From contig NC_068921.1 of assembly GCF_023091745.1 (NCBI RefSeq), positions 10,868,001-10,932,000 of the forward strand: a stretch of DNA of 64,000 nt, read 5' to 3'. The first letter of the stretch is position 1. Every line of letters starts with the position of its first letter. The stretch comes from Budorcas taxicolor (lineage: Eukaryota; Chordata; Mammalia; Artiodactyla; Bovidae). Positions 21,251-33,500 of this stretch are shown piece by piece. The notes beneath the pieces are model-generated. The model worked only from the letters and a program-made list of their open reading frames with translations, was not told the DNA's origin and ran no database searches. The position numbers and the translations under genes are program-made.

Positions 21251-22892
21251 TGGTTGTCATGCCTCCAGCCTTTCCAGGGATTTTGTAAAGTAACTAAATC
21301 CTTTTCTCCTTGCAATACCATTTTCTTTTCTGCTGTGTACCCAGACGCATGCTCCGTTTCCCAGCTTCCCTTGCAGCTGGGTGTGGCCTGTGCTTTGGGT
21401 GTGGCTCAACGGGTGGTGAGCCATCACGGTGCCTCACAACTGGACATCAGACCTGAGCCCAACAGCCTCCGCCTAGGACCCTCCATGTTGCCCTCCCTTT
21501 GCTTGTCTGCCTCAGACAAGCGCCCTGACCTTGGAAGCCATGGGTGGGGATGCTGGAGCCGCAGGTGGGGATGGGCGGAGTCTGCATCCCTGAATCAGGG
21601 TTTGGAAGAGAGGCATCTTGGAAAAGAAGCTCTACGCCGTCAGGGTGGCACCAGGCACAACCACCACTGGCATGTTGGGGGTGGAGAAAGTGATGTTGCG
21701 GATGAGGAAGATGTTAGAGATGGAATAGCCAAGAATAAAATGGCGAAAGCAGTGCCACCAAAGTGAGGGAGGGGAAAGCTGCCCTTGTGCTACATTCCTG
21801 GAGCTGTGAGGTTTATCCAATATGGCGTTAGCATCACCCCAGTTGAAAGAGGTTGTTATGTTTCTGCACTAAACTCTGACTGATAACAGCCACTGGGGTG
21901 AAAGTCAGAGTAAGGCACTGGTAATACTGACATGAAAACAATATACGCCACAAAACCAAAGACAAACGAAGCAAAAAGTGAAAACAAACAAACCAGAAGC
22001 AACACATAAGCTGGCAGAATTCAACTAAAAAAAAAGAGAGGTGGAGATCAGCATAAAATTCTCAGGTGGAAGGTTCAGGAATGAAATTCCTTTCATGTCA
22101 TATAAACCCCACCCCTGCTCATCGCTCCATCCTCATCCTCCGTCACCCGCCATATACACCTAACTGCAGAAAAAGTCCATAAAAGCCTCCACATAAGCTT
22201 AGGTGTCTTAACCCTTTAGTATTCCTGCAGGGATGAGGTCTAGAGAACCATCCTCACAGGGGAACACCTGGTTTCCAGGTGTCCAGGGAGGGCACCCAAG
22301 CAGAAGCCCCCTCTCTGGACGGAGTGGAGTCCGTCTTTCTCCACAGTGGACCTCAATAACAGGGGCTGTTCCCTTTGCAAGTGATCCAGGAGCAGATGCC
22401 GATCTCAGAGACAAGTGGGCACATCCAGGCTACAGATGTGAGGCCTGGCAGTGCAAGTGACAACTCAAAGAGCGTCGCTCATGGATGAGCCAGGCCAGCT
22501 GGTCCGTTCCCCTGGCTGGGAGCAGGCCTCAGAAGTGCGCCTGCCTCTCATTTTCTGATGTGTCACAATTTACCCTTTTGTTGTTCCGGAACATTCTGGA
22601 GCACAGGAGGCTAATCATCCATCGTGGTGAGACATCTGCTTGTGATGACTGAGGGCTCAAGCCCAGAACATCCCAGCATCATCCTGAAGGCGGCCACATA
22701 GTCACTCTCCACCTGTTCACCGCCGTTGCCCTTTCACCGATTCACGAATCAAGAAGAGAGGAAAACCCACTCTTAAGTCTGGCAGTGACAACAAATCCCA
22801 AAAGAAAAATTCATTCTATTAAGAGTGAAGCACAAAATAAATACTCACTCATGTTCTGAGAAGACAAATGTGCTTATTGATTCCAGTAAAAA
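21251..22892. other. Intergenic, possible old repeat, no gene
   Basis: 21330-21880 has features of an old mammalian repeat (CCCAGCTTCCCTTGCAGCTG; ending actctgactgataac) but I cannot name the family. Open frames here lack recognised domains. The rest is unique. Confidence 0.45.
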
Positions 22893-23000
22893 CTGGGTTT
22901 CCATTCCCTTCTCCAGGGGATCTTCCTGACCCAGGGATCAAAACCACGTTTCCTCTATTGCAGGCAGATTCTTCACCATCTGAGCCACCAGGGAAGCTCC
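22893..23000 (-). mobile_element. Bov-tA SINE fragment
   Basis: Antisense tRNA-derived half, ending in GAGCCACCAGGGAAGC. Confidence 0.75.
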
Positions 23001-23383
23001 AAGTAGGAGAACACGTCCATTTACTTTGGCCCCATCCGTGGGGCTTGATGACAACCAGCCTTCATTTAGGTTTTCAGTGGCTCAAAAGCAAAGGGAGGCT
23101 GTCTCAGTTCCTGCTGCTCCTGTCAGTGTGTCTCGTGGAGTTCAAGGATAGAAAACATCCGCTCTGAGGGTTGATCTTGAACATGAGGACAAGCAGAGTC
23201 CCAACAGATGGAGCTCTTCTAAGCCAAAAGGGCATCTGCTCAAAGAGTTACTTTGCCACAAGTTTTAGGGGAGAGGATGTAAACTCTAACCCCAGTAAGC
23301 TTTGTATCTTGTCAACCAATGACCACTTTGAATTTAAAGTCCAAGAGGATAAGCAGGGATAATAACCTTTAGTTGAAGGCAGT

Positions 23384-23601
23384 GTGTTAAGTCGCTCAGT
23401 CATATCCAACTCCTTGCAAACCCATGAACTATAACCCACCAGGCTTCTGTAACTGTAACCCACCAAGGAATTCTCCACGCAAGAATACTGGAGTGGGTTG
23501 CCATTCCCTTCTCCAGGAGGTCTTCCCAAGCCAGGGATCGAATCTGGGTCTCCTGCATTGCAGGCAGGCAGATCCTTTTCTATCTGAACCACCAGGGAAG
23601 G
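23384..23601 (-). mobile_element. Bov-tA SINE
   Basis: Antisense full copy from AGTCGCTCAGTCATATCC to ACCACCAGGGAAGGC. It contains a small internal duplication around 23430-23468 (two versions of acc-cacca). Confidence 0.85.
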
Positions 23602-25454
23602 CTGCATGTGCCCAAAACTGAACTGAACATTTTATATACTTAGTATCATTTAATTCACCCAACAGGACTCTGAGGTACGTGGTTTTATCCCATTGTACAG
23701 AAAATGACAGTGAGTGTCAGAAAAATTAAGGAACTTGCCCAAAGCCATACCACCCATGAGCAACAGAGCAAAGAGCCAAATCCAGTTTGGCTTGACTACA
23801 AATCTTGTCCTGTTAAACACAATGCACCACTCTTCATCACTCTCAGGGGTCATCTGGATCTGCACGCTGGCGATACAGGGGGCACACATTAGAGAACAAA
23901 TATCAAAAAGGGCTGCTGGAAAGGGAACTTCCAAGCTTGGGGACTGAGGCCAGGCGGGCTTCATTGACGCTCGGAGCTGGACCCCTCCGCGTGCCAATTT
24001 CAAGCCGGCCGCCAGGGAGCACTTATCAAGGCAGGAGCTCACCATAGCTGTTCACAATCCCCTGTGCACCCTCCTCCCAAATAAGAAAACACAGGGCACC
24101 CCAGCACCACTGATAACGTCCAGCTATCCCCTGGGGTAGTTTGATCCCATTAGTTCTCTTTTTCAAGAGGAAACTGAAGAAACCAGGCTCAAAATGCTTC
24201 TATGGTTCGGTTTCACAGAGATCGAAAGCAGCTCAGTGGTTGCCAGGGCCTAGGAGCTGAGGGGAAGAGCCGACTACCCAAGGGTGCAAGAGAACTTCCG
24301 AGAGATGATGGAAATGTTTTGTGTGGTAATGATATAGCCTTCGCACAACTGTACACATTTGTCCAAACTCATTTAATCATGCACTTATCAATGGCAGATT
24401 TTACTGCATGTAAATTGCTTCTCAATAAAGCAGATTTAAATATACAATACAGTGTTGTTGTTGTTTTCCGCAGAAGGGTGCTGGCTGGTGAACTTGAGCC
24501 AAAATTTCCATTGTGTAGCTGCATTGCAGTAAACCCTTGATCCAGAATCCCTAGGTTGTTCAACCTACCCAGCAGGGAGATTTCCTGCAGGCTGATCACA
24601 CCAGGTCGAGTGGCAAGAAGGGTTAGAGTGGTATTTTCATGCAAACACTTCTGTTGCAGTTTAAATAAGGAGCTGTTTGCTGGCATTACCTTGGCTCCCT
24701 GCCTCCTTTCCTGAATCTTCAGAGGTCATCCTGTGTACTTGGTAAAAACATTCATCTGGAAAATTGCCTAGAGCCAGATTAAATATAACATCACTGTTTT
24801 TAACTTCTATCTCACATGACATACCTGTCTTTATCTTCAGATCTTGTTGCATTTTGAAGGCCATACCTGTCTCTACGGTCAGCCTTGATACAAAAAAAAA
24901 TCTTGCTAAAAATATTCACAAAGCTTGGCGTGGATTAAAAATAAGCCTTTCAGTTACACTCACTCCTCTCTCCCAGCCTATGTGTCCTTTCATTTCTAGG
25001 TCACTCGTGCCCCAACACATTCTTTTTGGTAAAAATATTTCTTTCCCCAGTGTGGCCAGTTAGGCCCTCTGCTCTCTATCCAAGACCTCCTATTTGGGGA
25101 ATATCTGAGCTTCTGACCCAGGTTAATAGCTCAATCGGAAAAGGAGCATAAGCCACACAAATATAGTCTAACATTGGAAATAATCAGATCAGTCATGCAA
25201 ATTAATAAGTACATAAGGTTATATCTCAGAGGAAAAGAGTGCAGGCTCATACAGCAAAAGCTGCCAGAGAGAATGGATTTTAAAGGGAAATGAAACCTAA
25301 AGAGCCGGCCCTGACTTTGGAGTCTTAAAAGCTATTGATGTTCTCTGCTCTTAGGTGTCCTGGCTTTTGGGAGGAAGCCATTCTCTGAACCTCACAGCAA
25401 AGTGTGGACTGGTAAGAGGTTTTTTGGTAATAAAATAAACGAGTGAAAAAACAC
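23602..25454. other. Intergenic downstream of OLFM4
   Basis: 23640-23800 is MIR in reverse. 24210-24441 resembles an old L1 3' UTR, plus strand (GTGGTTGCCAGGGCCTAGGA, gatggaaatgttttgtg, ending ctcaataaag). The remainder up to the OLFM4 polyadenylation site is unique with no recognised gene. Confidence 0.6.
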
Positions 25455-25495
25455 AAAAGACAACACTTTTTCAAATCACATTTAAATCATTTATT
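25455..25495 (-). terminator. OLFM4: OLFM4 polyadenylation signal and downstream element
   Basis: On the minus strand AATAAA occupies 25495-25490. It is followed after about 20-40 bases by a GT/T-rich run (GTGTTGTCTTTTGTG), the usual layout for cleavage and polyadenylation. Cleavage is expected near 25470-25480. Another AATAAA lies about 170 bases earlier, in the T-rich stretch near 25665, and could serve as an alternative site. Confidence 0.75.
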
Positions 25496-26728
25496 AAAAA
25501 GGGCAGAGTACAGCATTTAAGAAGCCAGTCCTATCAACGAGAACTTCTGAACATCAAATGGAAATAGTCCAAGACCAGATGATAAAGGCATTCAAAAGCA
25601 CAGAAGCACACATACCTGCAAGGTTTTCAGATTGCACTGATGTTCTACAAACCTTTGATGGTTTTTATTTTCACATTTCTTTCTCAAAACAAAAAATGTC
25701 ATTTTCTTACAAGTTTCAGGCTTCAAGACAAAAATTGCATTAAGCCATTGATATGACTTAATACAAGTCTAACATATGCTTTCAGGGCTTTATAATAGGC
25801 TATCATTTTATCACTGCCATTTGCTTTCCTTGTGGTCTTAGCGTTGTGAAAGTAAAAGTTTATGATGAGATAAAAGAAAATTAGTTTTGCTTATCATCTT
25901 ATATTCATTCCATAAAAAAATAGTTTTGTTTTTTTTTTTAAGTAGGGGGTTGGGAGAGGGTGAGAGGAATTGGTGTTTGAGTCCAGTTCTAATCTTCTGA
26001 GCTGCCTTTGGAATGAAGTTATGAGGCAGGAGTCTTCTACTGACCCTTATGAAGGTGTCCAACAGGAGAAAAAAAAGCACAAGCGCCTCCTCTGTAGATT
26101 CATCTGGGACTGGTTAGACAATTTAATGTCGAAAAAGGATTTTCTCTGGAAAACTCATAGCATTTCATAGATATAACACAAGCACGCTAAATGTACTTAT
26201 CTGCTACATACCAAACATCATGCCAGGCACTACTAAGAAAAACAAAGTTGAAGGTTTGGACCCTCAAGGAGCTTCAGAAATTAATCTCCCTGTTAAGCCC
26301 CAGATTTCTTGCAAGTATGGAAGAATCATCCAGGTTATATGAGAACTGGCCCTTGAACCCTCTTTTGTACAAAGAATCTCCAAAAGCCATACAAAGTTCT
26401 CCTTATGCCCCTTAATTTTCAGATGTGACCTCATCAAAGGCTTCCTTAGAACCATAATGCCCAAGACCTCAGACAATTCCAGATTATTTCAGTCTGAGAA
26501 ATGCATCCCAGGAAGCAGATGGCTTCCAAGAGAGCTCATCCAATAAGGCAATGCCCTGAATCTCTAGCATGGAAGAACCCAACTCCCAAATAGTACAACT
26601 AAGCACATATACTTTTGGATCTTGAGCCCTGCCCCATCTCTCCACCCCACTCCCAGCCCCTAAATAAGGGGAGAAGACATATTTTTTCAGTAAAAATTTG
26701 ATTTCCCTCCACCCTAACACGTGAATGT
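25475..26728 (-). other. OLFM4: OLFM4 3' untranslated region
   Basis: The stretch from the stop codon to the predicted cleavage site, about 1.25 kb, is close to the length of the human OLFM4 3' UTR. It contains no young SINE or LINE, unlike most of the window. The 3' half is AT-rich with several TTTATT/ATTTA-like sequences on both strands. The exact end is an estimate from the polyadenylation signal. Confidence 0.8.
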
Positions 26729-27531
26729 TTACTGGGGTATCTGCTGGAAGACAAGATCATAATTCAGAAGGTAACCATCATTATAGACGAAAAGTTTCTG
26801 CTCAAAAGGGTGATAGTTAATACTTTGCACATTCTCCTGCATCTTCTGCATTATGATGTTAAGTCTGCCCTCTTGCCCTGTGTTTGTGTCATAGTAGTAG
26901 AAAATTTCTTCTATTCTGGTGTTCAGAGTGCGAGTGGCATATAGAACCCCACACACCATGAACGTGTTAGTAACAGATGGTTTATACTGCTTGGTATGCC
27001 AAGTGTTTAGCACCGCAAGTGTGGTGTCATTGAGTTTACTAATCACGATGTTACCAGTGCTGGCTTCAGTTGCATAAATCACCCACAATCCATTCTCATC
27101 CACAGCAAAGTCCATATCTTGCCAACCAACATTAGCATATGAAAAGCGGTTATTATAGGCAGCATTAGGGAGAGCTTGGGACAAAACAACTCTGTTGGTG
27201 GTCAGGTTAATTTTGGCCATATTCCGGGTGTTGTACCAATTGACATACATGTTGTTCTTATAAACTACTGTACCACTGCCTTGGCCATAGGTAATTTGAT
27301 TCTGTCGGGCATTTGTATACAACAGCAAATCATCCTTTGTATTGTAGAGTCTATAATATTGCAAAGTTCTCCCATTTGTATTCAAAGGTGCCACCCAGTA
27401 CACTCCATTGCCTGGATGCTGGGGAGAGTAATCCAGACCCCAGGCACCATACTTATAGCTAAACCCTAGCCAGTTGAGCTGAACTACAGCTGGTTTGCTG
27501 ACATTCACCACACCGCCGTGTGCACAGCTCC
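26729..27531 (-). CDS. OLFM4: OLFM4 exon 5, coding part: olfactomedin domain
   Basis: Encodes residues 235-501 and the stop (803 bases). The acceptor is TTCCTCTAG before 27531; the split codon G/GG gives Gly235. The whole olfactomedin beta-propeller sits in this one exon: SCAHGG with C237, NWLGFSYKYGAWG, VYWVAPLN, YGQGSGTVVY, FSYANVGWQDMDFAVDENG, then FMVCGVLYATR with C428. D379 in VDENG and N423 match calcium-site positions of the myocilin-type propeller (inference by motif). Residue 424 is Thr where human OLFM4 has Ala. The C-terminus LLNYDLVFQQIPQ differs slightly from the human tail. Confidence 0.98.
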
Positions 27532-30500
27532 CTAGAGGAACAAAACAAATAAAAGGACATTCTTAGAGAAAATGCATGACAAGATACAAACAGTTTAACA
27601 TTCTAAGAACAAAAGGAATCCATAAACATTTTTCTTGTCAACACCATGGTTCTGATGGAGAAAAGGCAAAAGCTACCCTTGGCCTTGGTCTCAATGCAAA
27701 CATGTTACCAGTTCTAGAGAGAACTGTCTCCTATTGACATGGATGGGCCTTCAATCTGGAAAATGGGTATAGTGGAACTGTGAACAACCATTTTAAATAG
27801 TTTAAAAAAGGAAGACTTGGTGAATTTAATGTATTTTCTTCTATGAAATGCATTTCAGCAATATTATTTTATTTCATTTTCCTTATAGAGAAATCAAGAA
27901 AGCAAGACCACAGGAGAACGCCTTCCTATTGCGATACAGCCGTACTCACAGTGGTGCTCTTCACCAGGGCTGGGAGAACTGGGATGAAGATGTCGATCCT
28001 GGGCAAGTCTTTCTTCCCTTCCCTTCCCTCTGCCCTTCCCTGGGGCTCCAAGGGCATGTCCACACCAGGTACCAATGCTGCCCATGTTACCCTCAGGAGA
28101 GGAAGTTTCTACTGTGGCATTTTAAAGATACAGAAAGATGGTCCTTGTCCATCCCAAACTCCCTAACTATCCCTTCTCCCCAACAATGATTAGTTTGTTA
28201 TCTAAGTCTGTGAGTCTCTGTTTTATAACAAGTTATCTGTATCATTTCTTTCTTACATTCCATATATAAGGCATGCCATATAATATTTCTCCTTCTCTGT
28301 CTGACTTACTTGACTCAGTATGACAAGGTACACTGCTATATTTAAAGTGGATAACCAGCAAGGACCTACTGAATAGCACATGGAAGTCTGTTCAGTGTTA
28401 TGTGGCAGCCTGGATGGGAGGGGACTTTGGGGGAAAAATGGATACATGTGTCTGTATGGCTGAGTCCCTTCACTGTTCGCCTGAAACTATCACAACGTTG
28501 TGAATTGGCTCAGTACAAAATTAAAAATGTTTAAAAAGAAAGAAAAGAAAGATGGCCCTCGATGGACCTCTAAGAGGCCCTCTAATGGTGCGATTTCAGC
28601 TTTGAAAAGTCATGGAAGGTATTTTAGGGTAGCATTGCCTGTTCTGTGCCCAAAGCGTAGATGACGTGGGGACCATCTCGCTGCAGTTACAAGGTGGGCC
28701 TTGTGGCTCACAAGCCATAGCCTGCTGTGCCGCAGAATGACAGGCCGGCACGTCATCATTCCCAGTCTGACGCCGTCATTGTCACAATGTGTACAATCAA
28801 GTGGGACCAGACTCACCGGTCCACTGAATCTACATTCCCTGAAACACCCGGGTGAATGACTCCGGCTGGGCCTTTTGGCCCTTTGCAGAGTCCTCCCTCT
28901 GAAATGCCTGCCAACCCAGACATTTATGAGCTATAAAAAAAATAGAATAAAAATCCTCCAGTATTTTTATAATAGCTATCTAAAGATTTGAACAGACAGT
29001 TTCTGGAATCTTAATAAATACCCTTAAAAAGCTGGCCAGAAATTTTATTGGAATTACAGAGGAAAGTCAACTCTAAGTACATTAGAGGTCATTTTCCCTC
29101 ATCCTGCTGCCTAGAGCAGAGCAGGTGAGGAAGGAGGGGACAGAACTTGGCTGTAAATGTGTCGAGGGACTCAGGGAGCCACGAGGGCATATGAGGTGAG
29201 CTCAGGCCAGAATCAGAGCTCCAGAGAACTGCCCGATATTAACACTGCGGGGAGCAAGGGGGTGCAAAGCATTCGCCTCTGAGTCTCTGCCTCTGATGGC
29301 TACAGAAAGACCCATTTCTTTCCTTATTAAATGCCTCTCCTCTCACCCCTCCTCATTCAAGGACTGTTCAGAGGTGAAACCATTACTAGAAATCCTGCTT
29401 TTATTTTTCCAATCTGCTGGGGCTTTTTGGTCCCGGAATTAAATATGTGCTCCTTAAATGCTCTCATAAATCCGCAGTTGGTGGGAAAGCCAGCCAACCA
29501 TACAACAGGTAGAGAAATGAAACTGCTCTGTACCCAACCTCAAATAATTTTGCATATCATTAAGCAGAACACAGTCGTGGGTTTATTTTAATAATGCATG
29601 CACCATTTCATAAATAAAAAAGCAACACATGTTCAGCCAAGAGACTGCTCTTCACTAAAGAAATAATAAATAAAATTATAAAGTATTATTTCCTCTTCTA
29701 AAAGTGATCTCTCAGATGAATGCTTGTTTGCTTTTGTTTATGAAACAATGCATGAATTATTAAAATAAAGTTAGTGGTGTGTTCAGTTTAATGATAACAA
29801 AAACTGTTTGAGTTTCCATATGCTACTAACCAGATATTCTAGTTAAAATATCTTCCTGAGAACTTATTTATTCAACGACATTTCACCCTGAGGAAATGAA
29901 AGAAAGTCTTTTTTCTTGCAGGTTAGAAGACTTAGGCATTGTTTGCTTAATTGAATCTTGCCCTCCTGGAAAAGAAATATCCCAAACCAACAGCAACAAA
30001 ATATTTAAGGAAAACTTATGTGCTATAACATAGTCAAACATTTTATCATGGGATTAAAGATAATAAACTGTTCTGTCCTAGAGGGAGAAATCCTTAGATA
30101 TGAAGGGTCCAAAATAAACTTCCCTTAAAAATTACTACTACTACTACTAATAGTAACATTTAGTATTTTACAAGTTGACCAAGAGATTAAAATTGTACCT
30201 CTTATAAAAATTCAAAAAGACACATGTACCCCAGTGTTCACTGCAGCATTAATTACAATATCTGAACATGGAAGCCAACTAAATGTCCGTCAACAGATAA
30301 ATGGATGAAGATTTGGTATGTATATACGATGGAATTTTACTCAGCCATAAAAAGGAAAGATTGGGTCATTTATAGAGATGTGAATGGACCTAGAGTCTGT
30401 CATACAGAGTGAAGTAAGTCAGAAAGAGAAAAACAAATATTGCATATCAACACATATGTGCGGAACCTAAAAAAAAAAGAATGGTACAGAGGAACCTATC

Positions 30501-33500
30501 TGCAGGGCAGGAATAGAGATGCAGATACAGAAAACGGGTGTGTGGACACGGGGACAGAGGGAGGGTGAGACGAATTGGGAGATTGCGCTTGACATATATC
30601 CATGACCGTGTGTAAGCTAGATAGCCAGGGCGGACCTGCTGCACAGCACCGGGAGCTCAGCTTTGTGCTCTGCGACACCTGGAGAGGCAGGGTGGGGTGG
30701 GGGTGGCAGAGAGGGCCAAAAGGGAGGGGCTGTCTGTGGACACAGAGCTGATTCCCTTCTTTGCACAGAGGAAACTCATGCAACACTGTAAAGCAATTAT
30801 ACTCCAATTAAAAAATAAGATTGCACCTGATATGAAATTTGAATCTCTTTTCCTCACCCCACCATCGTTCCTAAGCACTCTCATGTCCTTTCTGTTATCC
30901 TCCCTTTATCCTCTAACTCTTTTGGACCGTTTTTATGGCCCTGGCTCCCAACAAAGAAAGAGGAAGTAAGGCAAGAACAAAGTACTGTTGTCAATGCTAC
31001 CGATGTGGCCACAACAGTGACAGCCCAGTGGCAAGGCTACAGCAGGCTTCCTCAACTCACGGCTGCAAACTGTCCTAGAAACAAGGATGAAAGTGACAGG
31101 CAGCCTGGTGCCCACTGCCAGCGCAGAGCCTTGCATCCCCATCTCATCTAGCCCAGCGAGAGACCCCATCCCCTACCCTGTCTACACTCAGCCTCTCCCT
31201 ACCCTGCCTTATCGCATACCCCTTCCCAGCCCCTTCCTGCATCTCAAGGACTTGAGATACCCCATGCCTTTCCTTCTTTATCCCAAATTTTTCCTGCCAC
31301 TGGAACAACAACCCACTGCCCAACCAAGACCCAAGGGTTGTGAAAGATCAACGAATCCTTTTGCATTTTCTGATGGAAGAGGACACGCCACGGAACTGAG
31401 AACAAAAGTACCCTTTCAGCTACTCCACAAGCACGAAAGCCAAGATAATTTGGTGTTAATCAGGTTAGTGAGCTGTTGGAACTTTCTTATCACCCCAGGA
31501 ATCACAGGTGCAACCTTTCTCTCCATTTGAGCATCTGTGGAAGGCAGCCTGGTACAGTGAAAACATTGCCAGACAGGTTCCAGTTCCAATCCTGCTCCAG
31601 CACTAGTGAGCTGAGCATCGTTAAATGGCTTGCCTAACCTTCTGAGTGTCTGCTTCCTTGTGTTAGAAGAAAAAATAATAATACCTACTCTGTAAAATAA
31701 TACTCTGTAACCCTACTCTGTAGGTATTATAATACCTACTCTGTAGAATGGTTAAGAGTACAGAAGACAGGTACATTTAACTCAATAAATGATCAGCATT
31801 ATAATCATATCATGTTACAACTGAAGGTTTACATTAAATAGTGGTTTCTGGAGGTTTATGGACCCATCCTGGTAGCCAAGTACCCAGAACAGTACCAACC
31901 ACACAGTGGCTCTAAATTATGGAATGAAAAGCTGTTTAGACATCCCAAACTCACCTTTGTTGTCATGGTTATCATTTTAATCGCTAAGTTGTGTCCTTAG
32001 CTTTAATTATAAAAACACTAGCTCTTTACCCGAGAACATATCTGAATGCTTCCAAGAGCCTGGTAATTACTGCACAGATTATAATGCAAGGAACTCGCCA
32101 TACCAGATAGCCTTCTTTGGCAAGCTCTTCTTCATCATGGAAGTTATTAGACACTGCCATGGTATTCTGAAAATATCCTGGGAGGCCACAAGGTAAAACT
32201 TTAAAATACTCTAACTTGACTTTTTTTCTTTTTAAGTCTCATGGTTAGCAGCACTTTTAAAAAAAAAAAAACTAAAGATTATATACCAGCAGAGGAAACA
32301 TGGGGCTTCCCCAATGCCTCAGTGGGTAAAGAATCTGCCTGCAATGCAGGAGCTGCAGGAGCTGCGGGTTCAATCCCTGGGTCAAGAAGATCCCCTGGAA
32401 GAGGAAACAGCAAACCCCTCCAGTATCCGTGCCTGGAAAAATCCCATGGATGGAGGAGCCTGGTGGGCTACAGTCCATGGGGTCACAAAGAGTCGGACAC
32501 GACTGAGCACACTCAACAGGAGGGAATTTAATCTTGGATCCACCAATGCTCCCTCTCACCTGGGCAACTGAACTTGGAGCAAAGATGAGAATACAATTAA
32601 CTTGTGAGACTCAGGCAATCAAAATGGTGATAATCATAAAATAATTAAGATGAAATTGACTCTGAATTGTTGGATGTATGCTCCCCAACGCTCAGCTCTT
32701 CCCTCAGCTTGGGATTTTGGCCAGTCAGCCTACATCTTTCGTGGGTCATTTACTGTGCACCTACTATGTGCCAGCACAGAGCCTTGCGCCTCCACCTATA
32801 ACAGTAACGATCCTAGGCATTCACATCCCATTTTCCTATCTACAGTCCTTTAGATCCAGGGAGAAGAACAGAGAGAAACCCAAGTTGGTTGTTTTTAGGG
32901 AAAACAGTTAACCAGCATCAGGCCAGTTATCTTAGGTTAGGAAGTTCTATGAAATGAAGCAGAAAAGGATGCCATTTGTGGCATAAAGCATCTATAAAGC
33001 ACATTTTATCGAACCCTAATGCTATGTACTGGTTCCCAGATCAAGCTGACCACGGGGGTAGCAAACGGCAGCTGCCTGCAGGGGCCAAGACAGCGCAGAA
33101 TTACTTTATAGCTGAAACTTGCAGCGAGTCTTTCTTTCTTTCTTTTTTATTCTCTGCAACTCTGCAGTGAAGAAAAGCAAACAGGCCAGATTTTAAAGTC
33201 CCATAATAGTGAGTAACTTTAATTAAAGTCTCCACAGGCTCACAACGCCGTGGTGCCTGGGGATTTTCCAATCCTGCATTATCAACCAGTCCAAATAGAA
33301 AGAGAGCGAGTGAAAGAAATTGATTTCAAAACATGACAAAAAGTCAGTTTAATATAAACATCATAAATATAATATGAACAGAGCTGGAGGAGGGCCAAGC
33401 GGCCTGGCAGGGATCCAGCTGCAACCAAGGTTGTGGGAAAGTGAGAGGGAGTCTGCGTCCAATTTGTTTAAACAACACGGCTGGGCTGGGCTGGCTCACA

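Noticed and set aside
21254..21766. A 170-codon plus-strand open frame
   Set aside because: It begins at a SINE edge and crosses a probable old repeat; no domain or homologue recognised.
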